This document shows positions 17,143-25,117 of a stretch of 58,808 bases of DNA, one piece after another. The translations under genes were made by a program, and so were the position numbers. How positions within the stretch are numbered: position 1 is the first letter of the stretch; each line of letters opens with the position of its first letter. This DNA comes from Endomicrobiaceae bacterium (lineage in GTDB: Bacteria; Elusimicrobiota; Endomicrobiia; Endomicrobiales; Endomicrobiaceae). Location of the stretch: the NCBI GenBank assembly GCA_028690485.1, contig JAQVBD010000005.1:6165-64972 (forward strand), read 5' to 3'. The notes beneath the pieces were generated by a model. It had not been told where the DNA came from. It was given only the letters and a program-made list of their open reading frames with translations, and made no database searches.

Positions 17143-18386
17143 TGAATGCTAAACAAATTTACTTAGATAACCAATCTAACACAAGAATTGATGATATAGT
17201 TTTGGATTCTATGTTACCATATTTAAAAGAAAATTATGGTAATCCTCAAAGCATTTATTCTCTGGGACAAATATCAAAAGATGCTATAGAACAAGCAAGA
17301 TCTTCTGTTGCAAAGTTGATTAATGCTCAAAACAATGAAATTATTTTTACATCATGCGGTTCAGAGTCTAATAATTTGGCAATAAAGGGTTTTGCCTATT
17401 CAAATTCTAAAAAAGGAAAACATATTATTGTCTCTTCTATCGAACATTTTTCTATATTAAATACTGTTAAATCTTTATCTGCAGAAGGTTTTGAAATAAC
17501 ATATCTTCCGGTTGACAAAGAAGGATTTGTCGATCTTGAAGAATTGAAAAAATCGATAAGACAAGATACAATCCTTGTTTCCGTACAACATGCAAATACA
17601 GAAATTGGTGTTATCCAAAACGTAGCAGAAATATCAAAGATAGTTAAAGAAAAGAATATAACGTTACATGTTGATGCAGTATGTACAGCGGGAATAATCC
17701 CTATTGATGTTATTTCTTTAAATATTGATTTATTAACTTTAGCAAGTTCTGTTATATATGGGCCTAAAGGTGCAGCAGCTCTTTATATTAAAAAGGGGAC
17801 TGTTATAAAAGCACAAATAAATGGTGGTATACAAGAATTTTCTAAAAGAGCAGGAACTGAAAATGTACCTGCAATAGTCGGATTTGGAATAGCTTGCGAT
17901 ATTGCAATGTCTGAAATGAATAAAAACTTTGAATATGTTGAAATTTTAAGAAATAAATTAGTAGCCGGTTTAAAAGAAAAAATAAAATATATTTATTTAA
18001 ATGGTTCAATAACAAACAGACTACCTAATAATGTAAATTTTTCTATTGAATTTGTTGAAGGAGAAGCTCTTTTTTTAATGTTGGATGCTAAAGGAATAAT
18101 GGCTGCCAGCGGTTCTTCTTGTGCTTCTAAATCATTGAAAATGTCACATGTTTTAACTGCATTAAATGTTGATACTGCAGTTGGGCAAGGCTCTATCGTT
18201 TTCACATTGTCTAAATTTAATACAATTGAAGAAATTGATTATGTTATTGAAGAATTCCCAAAAATAGTTGAAAGATTAAGAAGTATGTCTCCTTTGTATG
18301 ACCATTTCATTCAAACTGGCAGTAGAATGAAAGCTGGACCGGGAACAGATTATGACGACCATCATGATCATTGTGACAATATTTGA
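17142..18386 (+). CDS. NifS/IscS-like protein lacking the PLP lysine
   Basis: The 414 residues follow the cysteine desulfurase fold throughout: IYLDNQSNTRID, FTSCGSESNNLAIKG, SIEHFSIL, QHANTEIGVIQ, LHVDAV and RAGTENVPAIVGF. The sulfur-carrying Cys is C327 in SGSSCAS. The normal S-A-H-K-x-Y-G-P-K-G motif is here A-S-S-V-I-Y-G-P-K-G, so the PLP-binding Lys is Val204. The PLP-contacting Gln is also changed (DAVC, C181). From memory, Archaeoglobus fulgidus IscS has a similar loss (Asp at this place), lacks PLP and holds a cluster with IscU. A 24-residue tail ends DYDDHHDHCDNI, a possible metal-binding patch. Ordinary desulfurase activity is unlikely. The next gene is the scaffold partner. Confidence 0.85.
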   Translation: MNAKQIYLDNQSNTRIDDIVLDSMLPYLKENYGNPQSIYSLGQISKDAIEQARSSVAKLINAQNNEIIFTSCGSESNNLAIKGFAYSNSKKGKHIIVSSIEHFSILNTVKSLSAEGFEITYLPVDKEGFVDLEELKKSIRQDTILVSVQHANTEIGVIQNVAEISKIVKEKNITLHVDAVCTAGIIPIDVISLNIDLLTLASSVIYGPKGAAALYIKKGTVIKAQINGGIQEFSKRAGTENVPAIVGFGIACDIAMSEMNKNFEYVEILRNKLVAGLKEKIKYIYLNGSITNRLPNNVNFSIEFVEGEALFLMLDAKGIMAASGSSCASKSLKMSHVLTALNVDTAVGQGSIVFTLSKFNTIEEIDYVIEEFPKIVERLRSMSPLYDHFIQTGSRMKAGPGTDYDDHHDHCDNI

Positions 18387-18407
18387 TATAAATTTATGGA
18401 GGGTAGT

Positions 18408-18782
18408 ATGGCGTTTTATTCAGAAAAAGTAATGGATCACTTTGCAAATCCTAGGAATGTAGGCGAGATAAAAGATGCTGATGGTGTCGGAGAAATAGGT
18501 AATCCTGTTTGTGGTGATATGATGAAATTTTATATCAAAGTCAAAGATAACATAATAGAAGATGTAAAATTTAAAACATTTGGTTGTGGAGCAGCTATAG
18601 CTGTATCTTCAATGGTATCAGAGATGGCACTTGGCAAAACTTTAGAAGAGGCTTTAGAAATTACAAATGCATCCGTCGCACAGGAATTAGGCGGACTTCC
18701 TCCTAATAAAATGCACTGTTCAAACTTAGGTGCAGATGCATTACACAGAGCAATAGAAGACTATAAAAAGAAAGGTGCATAA
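18408..18782 (+). CDS. NifU/IscU-type iron-sulfur scaffold protein
   Basis: It holds newly assembled Fe-S clusters. All three scaffold cysteines are present: GNPVCGDMM, TFGCGAAIAV and KMHCSNLG. The Asp next to the first Cys that tunes cluster release is also there. The protein has 124 residues, a single-domain IscU without NifU extensions. The start chosen is the second ATG, because GGAGGG lies six bases ahead of it and inside an upstream in-frame ATG. It follows the lysine-less NifS-like gene by 21 bases and overlaps the stop of the next gene's start, so they act as a pair. Confidence 0.92.
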   Translation: MAFYSEKVMDHFANPRNVGEIKDADGVGEIGNPVCGDMMKFYIKVKDNIIEDVKFKTFGCGAAIAVSSMVSEMALGKTLEEALEITNASVAQELGGLPPNKMHCSNLGADALHRAIEDYKKKGA

Positions 18783-18973
18783 TGGAAAATAATAAAAAAT
18801 GTAAATGTGGATTTTGTGAAAGCGAGTTGCAAAATTCCTGTCTTGAACCTAAATTTTGTTCTCCTTGCACTGTAGAATTTGTTAAATGTGATAAATGTGA
18901 ACTAATGTATGAGAAACATTTAGATAAATGTCCACAGTGTGGAAACTTAAATACCAAGATTGGGAGTAACTAA
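18782..18973 (+). CDS. Small cysteine-rich protein, function unknown
   Basis: This 63-residue protein has ten cysteines, in KCKCGFC, NSC, FCSPC, KCDKC and KCPQC. The arrangement suggests one or two zinc ribbons or a small iron site. The ATG overlaps the nifU-like stop, and the stop lies directly before the flavodiiron start, so it is embedded in the operon and translated with it. I recognise no family. Metal or Fe-S handling is a guess from position. Confidence 0.7.
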   Translation: MENNKKCKCGFCESELQNSCLEPKFCSPCTVEFVKCDKCELMYEKHLDKCPQCGNLNTKIGSN

Positions 18974-20155
18974 ATGAGTACCAAAGTTGCAGATAATGTC
19001 TATTCAGTTGGTGTTGTTGATTGGAATGTGAGGAGTTTTCATGGTAATACCTTTATTACAAAAAATGGTGCTACCTATAATTCATATCTAGTTTGTGACA
19101 AAGAAACTGCTTTAATAGATGTTGTTCATAAAGGATTCGAGGAAGAATTTATACATAATATATCTACAATTATGGAACCTGAAAAAATAAAACATGTCAT
19201 CTTAAATCATTTAGAACCTGATCATTCCGGCTCAATAGAATATGTAGCAAAAGTTTGTAAAAATGCAAAGTTTTATGGTACAGCAAAACTTAAAGAAGGA
19301 CTAAATAAATATTATAACTTAGATATAGAAATTAATATCGTTAAAACCGGCGACTCAATAAAGTTAGGTGACAATACTTTAACTTTTATAGAAGTTCCAA
19401 TGATACATTGGCCGGATAGTATGATTACATATTGCCAGGAAAAGAAAATATTATTTTCAAATGATGCTTTCGGACAACATATAGCTTCTAATAAAATATT
19501 TACTGATGAAATAGACCAAGGTGTTTTAGAAAAAGAAACTAAAAAATATTATGCAAACATTTTATGGCCATTGGGCAATATAATTGATAGAAAATTAAAT
19601 GATATTATTAAAATGAATTTAGATATTAGTATTATTGCACCAAGTCATGGAATGATATGGAGAAAAGAGCCGACAAAAATCATAGAGCAATATTTATCAT
19701 GGGCAAAAAACACTACTGCTAATAAAGCTGTCATAGTTTATGAAACTATGTGGGGTTCAACAGAAAAAATGGCAAGAGCAATTGTAGAAGGTCTTACATC
19801 ACAAAATATTGAAGTCAAATTATTTGATATAGCTTCAACAGATTTTTCAGAACTTGCTTATGAAATGTTAGATGCAAAAGCATTTATTATCGGATCATCA
19901 ACACATGATAATGAAATGCTTTCATATATTGCAGGTTTTTTACATTTCTTAAAGGGAATGAAACCTAAAAACAGAATAGCGATTGCTTTTGGGTCTTATG
20001 GATGGGCAGGTGGTGCTGTAAAAGAAATCGCAGAGATGTTAACTTCTTTTGGAGTTGAAGTTGTTGATAAAGTTGATGTAAAATTTAAGCCAAATAAAGA
20101 TGAAGTCCAAAAGTGCTATGACATAGCAGTATCATTTGCACAAAAGTTAAAATGA
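18974..20155 (+). CDS. Flavodiiron protein (FprA type, oxygen/NO reductase)
   Basis: The protein reduces O2 to water, or NO to N2O, with electrons from rubredoxin. The N-terminal metallo-beta-lactamase domain carries the diiron ligands H79, E81, D83 (HLEPDH), H145, D164 and H225 (SHGMIW). The C-terminal flavodoxin domain begins at about residue 250 with VYETMWGSTEKMA and contains the FMN loop STHDNE and SYGWAGGA. Its length (393) is standard for class A enzymes with no extra C-terminal module. It sits in the middle of the PerR operon, with rubredoxin encoded upstream. Confidence 0.95.
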   Translation: MSTKVADNVYSVGVVDWNVRSFHGNTFITKNGATYNSYLVCDKETALIDVVHKGFEEEFIHNISTIMEPEKIKHVILNHLEPDHSGSIEYVAKVCKNAKFYGTAKLKEGLNKYYNLDIEINIVKTGDSIKLGDNTLTFIEVPMIHWPDSMITYCQEKKILFSNDAFGQHIASNKIFTDEIDQGVLEKETKKYYANILWPLGNIIDRKLNDIIKMNLDISIIAPSHGMIWRKEPTKIIEQYLSWAKNTTANKAVIVYETMWGSTEKMARAIVEGLTSQNIEVKLFDIASTDFSELAYEMLDAKAFIIGSSTHDNEMLSYIAGFLHFLKGMKPKNRIAIAFGSYGWAGGAVKEIAEMLTSFGVEVVDKVDVKFKPNKDEVQKCYDIAVSFAQKLK

Positions 20156-20167
20156 CAGAGGTAAAAA

Positions 20168-20323
20168 ATGGAACTTTTTGAATTTTTTGGAATACTTGGA
20201 GTAATATGTCTTATTTTGGCAATTTTTTTTGCAGCGACAAAAAAATTTAAACTGCATAAAGTGTTTGCTTTTACTGCTGTTATTGCAATTTTGTTGCATA
20301 TTGGAATAAGATTTTTAAAATAA
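20168..20323 (+). CDS. Small membrane protein, two predicted helices
   Basis: This 51-residue ORF starts MELFEFFGILGVICLILAIF and has a second hydrophobic stretch VFAFTAVIAILLHIGIRF, with KKFKLHK between. Its ribosome site AGAGG is well placed, and it is 12 bases after the flavodiiron stop. It was too short for automatic lists, but the spacing, start signal and clean two-helix pattern support it. The function is unknown. A small anchor or electron-transfer accessory near the flavodiiron protein is possible. Confidence 0.65.
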   Translation: MELFEFFGILGVICLILAIFFAATKKFKLHKVFAFTAVIAILLHIGIRFLK

Positions 20324-20341
20324 TAAATATCGGAGGTTTTT

Positions 20342-20779
20342 ATGAAAGCATTAGTATGTTCAGTATGCGGATATGTACATTTACAAGATGTTGCACCAGA
20401 AAAATGCCCAATTTGCGGAGCTCCTTCAACAGCATTTAATTTAAAAGAAAATGCTCTTAAAACAAAAGAAGATGTTGTAACAATAGGTGAAAGCGAAAAA
20501 AAACATTTACCATCTATAACCATTGATACTAAAAATTGTTGTGGACCACAAGCATGCCAAGAAATAAGAGCTAAAATTGGTGAAATCACTCATCCAATGA
20601 CACCAGAACATTCTATACTTAAAATAGTTTTTTATGCAGATAAAAACTTTATAGGATACACTTCGTTAACACCAAGTTTAAACCCTATAAGTGTACTCTG
20701 TGTCACTAATTTAGAGAATAAAAAGATATCTGTAGTAGCACATTGTAATATTCATGGCAGTTGGATATCAGAGATTTAG
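20342..20779 (+). CDS. Superoxide reductase with N-terminal rubredoxin-like domain
   Basis: It reduces superoxide to peroxide without releasing O2. The first about 30 residues form a rubredoxin-like knuckle pair (C6, C9, C22, C25). The superoxide reductase domain follows, with the complete iron site H55 (KKHLP), H84, H90 (ITHPMTPEH), C135 and H138 (CNIHGSW). Between the first two ligands lies an unusual NCCGPQAC stretch (C66, C67, C72) that I do not know from standard desulfoferrodoxins. A GGAGG site precedes the ATG. It is part of the PerR operon. Confidence 0.88.
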   Translation: MKALVCSVCGYVHLQDVAPEKCPICGAPSTAFNLKENALKTKEDVVTIGESEKKHLPSITIDTKNCCGPQACQEIRAKIGEITHPMTPEHSILKIVFYADKNFIGYTSLTPSLNPISVLCVTNLENKKISVVAHCNIHGSWISEI

Positions 20780-20791
20780 AGAGGAACCAAG

Positions 20792-21262
20792 ATAAATATA
20801 TTTGTCTTAGATAAAAATCCAAATTTGGCTGCACAATTTCAATGTGATAAACACATATGTAAAATGATTATAGAATCATGCCAGATTTTATGTTCAGTAT
20901 TTTATCATAATTCAGAAATAGTACCGCCATATAAGTTAACTCATAGCAACCATCCTTGTTGTAAATGGTCTAGAGAATCTTTGGGTAATTTTAATTGGTT
21001 ATTAAAGCATACTAAATCTTTATTGGAAGAATACAATGTACGATATTATAAACATCATAAATGTAATGAAATTTTAGATTGGATTAATAAAAATAAGTCA
21101 AAATTAAAATTCCATAAGATAAAAATAACAGCCTTTGTACAAGCAATGCCTGAACAATACAAAAAGACAGATCCGGTTGAAGCTTACAGGGATTATTATA
21201 AAGGCGGAAAATATAAAATTGCTGTTTGGAAAAATGTTTTAGCACCTAATTGGTTTATATAA
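20792..21262 (+). CDS. Conserved protein of unknown function, probably with an ATA start
   Basis: The frame reads (M)NIFVLDKNPNLAAQFQCDKHICKMIIES and ends MPEQYKKTDPVEAYRDYYKGGKYKIAVWKN. I recall this pattern from a family common in bacteria and phages, with no function I can name. The usual N-terminus NIFVLDKNP is preserved only if translation starts at ATA (20792). No ATG, GTG or TTG occurs between the upstream in-frame stop and that codon, and AGAGAGG lies ahead at normal spacing. The first canonical candidate is a TTG eleven codons later, which would cut a conserved strand. It is 12 bases behind the superoxide reductase. Confidence 0.7.
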   Translation: MNIFVLDKNPNLAAQFQCDKHICKMIIESCQILCSVFYHNSEIVPPYKLTHSNHPCCKWSRESLGNFNWLLKHTKSLLEEYNVRYYKHHKCNEILDWINKNKSKLKFHKIKITAFVQAMPEQYKKTDPVEAYRDYYKGGKYKIAVWKNVLAPNWFI

Positions 21263-21289
21263 TAAAAAAATAATAAGAAGGAGAAAAAA

Positions 21290-21865
21290 ATGAAAAGTTT
21301 AAAAGGGACAAAAACAGAGCAAAACTTACTCAAATCTTTTGCAGGAGAATCACAAGCAAGAAACAGATATACTTTTTTTGCTTCCGCTGCAAAAAAAGAA
21401 GGTTATGAACAAATATCTGCAATTTTTACAGAAACAGCAGATAATGAAAAAGAACATGCAAAAAGATTTTTTAAATTTTTAGAAGGTGGAGATTTAGAAA
21501 TTACAGCTACATTTCCAGCAGGGAAAATAGGCAAAACAATTGAAAATCTTTTAGCTGCTGCTGCCGGGGAAAAAGAAGAACACAGTGTTCTTTATCCTGA
21601 ATTTGCAAAAGTAGCAGAACAAGAAGGTTTTGATGAAATTGCTTCTGTTTATCAATACATTTCAAAAGTTGAAGCAGAACATGAAAGAAGATACAGAATA
21701 TTAGCTGCAAATATTAAAAATGAAAAAGTTTTTTCAAAAGATGGTACAGTAAAATGGAGATGCAGAAACTGCGGTTATGTATATGAATCAGAAGAAGCTG
21801 TCGATTTATGTCCTGCATGTGCACATCCAAAAGCTTATCAGGAAGTAGCAGCAGATAATTATTAA
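21290..21865 (+). CDS. Rubrerythrin
   Basis: It is a peroxide reductase of anaerobes. The ferritin-like N-terminal domain has the paired ExxH diiron motifs (FAGESQARNRY, ETADNEKEHAKR and KVEAEHERRYR). The C-terminal rubredoxin domain is WRCRNCGYVYESEEAVDLCPACAHPKAY. The length (191) and domain order are typical. It is last in the oxygen-defence cluster, preceded by an AAGGAG site and followed by a strong terminator. Confidence 0.97.
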   Translation: MKSLKGTKTEQNLLKSFAGESQARNRYTFFASAAKKEGYEQISAIFTETADNEKEHAKRFFKFLEGGDLEITATFPAGKIGKTIENLLAAAAGEKEEHSVLYPEFAKVAEQEGFDEIASVYQYISKVEAEHERRYRILAANIKNEKVFSKDGTVKWRCRNCGYVYESEEAVDLCPACAHPKAYQEVAADNY

Positions 21866-21887
21866 ACTATAATTTAATATTAGTTCT

Positions 21888-21934
21888 ACAAAAGAAATTC
21901 CAAACCTATATATAAAGTTTGGAATTTCTTTTGT
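21888..21934 (+). terminator. Terminator after rubrerythrin
   Basis: An 18-base perfect inverted repeat (21888-21905 with 21917-21934) has an 11-base AT loop. Its 3' arm contains TTTCTTTTGT rather than a clean T tract. It closes the PerR operon and may also work in the reverse direction. Confidence 0.75.
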
Positions 21935-21971
21935 GCAAACATTTAAATTGTAATTAAAATAATAAGATTAT

Positions 21972-22001
21972 TTCAAAAACAACATCATTATAATGTATAA
22001 T
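21972..22001 (+). promoter_or_regulatory. Promoter of the 419-residue porin gene
   Basis: A perfect -10 TATAAT (21996-22001) is preceded by a weak -35 TTCAAA (21972-21977, spacer 18). The ATG is ten bases after the -10 and there is no ribosome site. Confidence 0.5.
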
Positions 22002-22011
22002 ATACACCATT

Positions 22012-23271
22012 ATGAAAAAAATATTATTTAGTTTATTATTATGTTTGTTTGTTGTACCAATTATAAATGCAGTTACTTTCTCACCTGATTTTAATTTTAG
22101 ACTTAGACATGTCATTCAAGATTTACAGGATTATGATGTGTTTAATGCCAATTACATTAGAATAAGAACATCATTGGGATTGAATACTCAATTCAATGAA
22201 ACATTTTCTTCTTATCTAAAACTTTTAAATGAAAACAGAGTTTATTTCTATAATGTTAAATCCAAGAGTGACGATTATGATATCAATGAATTTATATTTG
22301 AAAATCTTTATTTCGACGCACAAAATCTCTTTAACAATTTATTGAGTATAAGAATAGGTAGACAAAATCTTAATTATGGTGAAAATTTTTTAGTTTCAGA
22401 CGGAACTCCTGGTGATGGGTCAAGAACAGTTTATTTTAATGCCGCTAAATTTAGTTTTAAAACAGATTTATTTACTGTGGATTTAATTGGACATTTGGGA
22501 ACAGAGTATGACCAATATTTACCTGTCTTTAATCAAACTGATCCTAAAACACGCTTAAATTGGCAAGATGAAAAGTCTATAATGGTTTTTGGGAAAAGTG
22601 ATTTATCTCAAAAAGTTTATATAGAGCCGTATTATATTTTTAAAAGTGAAAATAAAAACATTTATGAACAAATGAATACTTTCGGAAGTTATATAAAATA
22701 TAATAATGATACTTTTGTTGTCAGAGGACAACTTGCAACTCAAGTTAGAGAAAAACAATCTCATAGTGCAAATGCTTTTGCCGGATATACTTTTATAGAT
22801 AAACCAAAAATTCTGTTTAACGATAAAATGACACTTGGATATATATATCTTTCAGGAGATAAGCAAAATACTTCAGGCAATGAAGGTTGGAATAATCTGT
22901 TCGGCAGAGGAATGTTCATCAATTCTGATTTGCTCGGCACATTATATATCCCGGAAACCGGCGATTTTGGTTATTGGACAAATTTACAAATGTATAATAT
23001 GGAATATAAACTTGATTTGTCTTCTAAAATTTGTGTATCTGCAAGTTATAATTTGCTATATGCAAACGAAAATGTTTCCAATGTTACAAGCACAATTTTT
23101 GGTACAGGTAAAAATAGAGGAAATTTAACTTTGTTGGGTTTATTTTATCAAGTAAATAAAAATATTAGAGCATTAATTTATGGTGAATATTTCATAGCAG
23201 GTGATTTTTATAATACTAACCAGTTAGATCATGCAACTTTTGTCAAAACAGAAATCACGATGAAGTTTTAA
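22012..23271 (+). CDS. Outer-membrane porin, alginate-export-like
   Basis: A signal peptide (MKKILFSLLLCLFVVPIINA) precedes a barrel with repeated amphipathic strands, ending in Phe (VKTEITMKF). The motifs FRLRHVIQ near the start, RIGRQNLNYGENFLVSDGTPGDGSRTVYFNAAKF near residue 115-150 and the large loops resemble alginate_exp-type porins, which pass carbohydrate or anionic solutes. The family call is by pattern and moderate. It is probably a single-gene unit, with a leaderless-type start. Confidence 0.72.
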   Translation: MKKILFSLLLCLFVVPIINAVTFSPDFNFRLRHVIQDLQDYDVFNANYIRIRTSLGLNTQFNETFSSYLKLLNENRVYFYNVKSKSDDYDINEFIFENLYFDAQNLFNNLLSIRIGRQNLNYGENFLVSDGTPGDGSRTVYFNAAKFSFKTDLFTVDLIGHLGTEYDQYLPVFNQTDPKTRLNWQDEKSIMVFGKSDLSQKVYIEPYYIFKSENKNIYEQMNTFGSYIKYNNDTFVVRGQLATQVREKQSHSANAFAGYTFIDKPKILFNDKMTLGYIYLSGDKQNTSGNEGWNNLFGRGMFINSDLLGTLYIPETGDFGYWTNLQMYNMEYKLDLSSKICVSASYNLLYANENVSNVTSTIFGTGKNRGNLTLLGLFYQVNKNIRALIYGEYFIAGDFYNTNQLDHATFVKTEITMKF

Positions 23272-23311
23272 ATTTATATAAAAATAATTTTGTATAATTA
23301 AAAGAATTAAA

Positions 23312-25117
23312 ATGAAAAAAATAATAATATTCTTGTCTTTAATCATTTGCACCTGTATATCTACTTGTTTTGCCAGTGGCAAAAAAGTTAGTCATAATAT
23401 TGAAAGTCAAAAATTAAATGTAGTTTTTGATGGCAAAAACTATGATGGTGCCAATATTTATAAAATTTCTGATAGTAATTTCTTATCACTAAAAGAAATT
23501 GCCACCCTTTTTGATGCTAGATTAGACTGGCAATCTGTTAGTGGAAAAGTTTCAATGAAATTAAAAAATAAATCTGTTGATATTTTTGTAAATTCTAAAA
23601 AAATATCTTTTGGTAAAAAGAAAGAAAAACTTAATATTCCTACTTTATTATTAAACAATGAAGTATATATCCCGGTAGAACTTCTTTTATTAAAAGATTT
23701 TTCTGAAATATTTGAAAATGTTATTACTTTTGATTCTAAAAATAAGCTTTTAGTCATATCATCTAAATCAAATATCTCTGCTGTTAGATATTACACAAAA
23801 GAAAATAGCACTGAAATTGTAATTGAACTTGAAGAAAATCTTACATATACCATTAAAAAAGGTAAAAAATCGATTATAGTTGCTTTCCAAAGAGGTAAAA
23901 TTGCAAAAGATAATATTATTGCAAATAATGGCGCTATAAAAGATATTACATATGATACAATTGGCAGGGAAGCTGTTTTTACAATTAATTTTTCTCAAAA
24001 ACCAAGATTTGTAAATAGTAAGAAGTTTAAAAACCCTACGAGATTAGTAATTGACATTGAACATTCTTCTTCTGTTGATATTGCAAAACCTTGTGAAATA
24101 ATACTACCGGAAACTCTGGCTACAAATAAAGACATGTGTAAAAATATATCAAAAGAAAAAAAAGAAACATTAAAGACATCAACACAAGACAAAAACAATA
24201 AATCAATAGAACCACCTATACTTGATGAGAAAATAATTTCAAATGATTCAGAAATATATGATAAACCAATATTAGAAGAAGAAAATAATGACTCCGAAGC
24301 TTTATCAAAAGTTAAAGTTGTGAGTATTTCAGAAAATGAAATAATAGATGACAGTTATACATTAATTGATGACACATCAACTTTTAAAGATATCGCACCT
24401 GTCTATGAAGAAAAATCAAAAAATGCAAAAATTATAGTTTTAGATGCAGGACATGGCGGACAGGATGCTGGAGCTATCGGTCCAAATGGAACTAAAGAAA
24501 AAGACCTAAATTTACAAATAATTTTAGCATTAAAGAAAATTTTTGATAAAGACAAAGATTATAATGTCATCCTTACAAGAGATGATGATACTTTTATTCC
24601 TCTTGTAGAAAGAACAAATATAGCAAATAAAAATAAGGCTGATTTATTTATATCTGTTCATTGTAACGCGAATTTTAAAAGAAGTATTGCCGGATTTGAA
24701 ATATATTTCTTATCTGAAAATGCTTCTGATACAGATGCTATATCTACAGAAATTTTAGAAAACTCTGTACTAGCATTAGAAAATAAATCTGATGAGAAAA
24801 AAAACATTCTGCAAAAAATGTTATGGTCAATGGTTGTAAATGAATATATAAATGAATCATCGGAACTATCTAGTTTTATTGTCTGTGAAACTTCAGGAAG
24901 ATTAAAAAGCCAAAACAGAGGAATTAAACAAGCCAACTTCTGTGTATTAAGAGGGTCTCAAATGCCAGCGGTTCTTGTTGAATGTGCATATTTAAGTAAT
25001 TATACTGAAGAAGCAAAATTGCAAACAAAAAGCTTCCAAAGTTCAATAGCTGATTCTATATATGAAGGTGTAAAAAAATATTATGCAAGAAAAACAAAAA
25101 AATGTACCGGTAAATAA
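23312..25117 (+). CDS. N-acetylmuramoyl-L-alanine amidase (AmiC-like) with AMIN and copper-amine-oxidase-like domains
   Basis: This periplasmic enzyme cuts the amide between muramic acid and the peptide in peptidoglycan, usually at division. A signal peptide (cleaved near CFASGKK) is followed by a copper-amine-oxidase-N-like domain (about 35-150) and an AMIN domain (about 155-265). A low-complexity acidic linker leads to an Amidase_3 catalytic domain from about 373. The zinc motifs are VLDAGHGGQDAGA, the Glu in KEKDLN and SVHCNA. The catalytic Glu is in VLVECAYLSN. The gene overlaps murI by 35 bases. A TATAAT lies 13 bases ahead of the ATG. Confidence 0.92.
   Translation: MKKIIIFLSLIICTCISTCFASGKKVSHNIESQKLNVVFDGKNYDGANIYKISDSNFLSLKEIATLFDARLDWQSVSGKVSMKLKNKSVDIFVNSKKISFGKKKEKLNIPTLLLNNEVYIPVELLLLKDFSEIFENVITFDSKNKLLVISSKSNISAVRYYTKENSTEIVIELEENLTYTIKKGKKSIIVAFQRGKIAKDNIIANNGAIKDITYDTIGREAVFTINFSQKPRFVNSKKFKNPTRLVIDIEHSSSVDIAKPCEIILPETLATNKDMCKNISKEKKETLKTSTQDKNNKSIEPPILDEKIISNDSEIYDKPILEEENNDSEALSKVKVVSISENEIIDDSYTLIDDTSTFKDIAPVYEEKSKNAKIIVLDAGHGGQDAGAIGPNGTKEKDLNLQIILALKKIFDKDKDYNVILTRDDDTFIPLVERTNIANKNKADLFISVHCNANFKRSIAGFEIYFLSENASDTDAISTEILENSVLALENKSDEKKNILQKMLWSMVVNEYINESSELSSFIVCETSGRLKSQNRGIKQANFCVLRGSQMPAVLVECAYLSNYTEEAKLQTKSFQSSIADSIYEGVKKYYARKTKKCTGK

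Noticed and set aside
20792-21262. A prophage remnant, since similar proteins occur in phages
   Set aside because: No integrase, structural genes or composition change nearby; the gene sits neatly inside the oxygen-defence cluster.
21980-22003. A second PerR-type box in the porin promoter (ATTATA-ATG-TATAAT)
   Set aside because: The inverted repeat is 6-3-6 rather than 7-1-7 and is explained by two overlapping -10 boxes.
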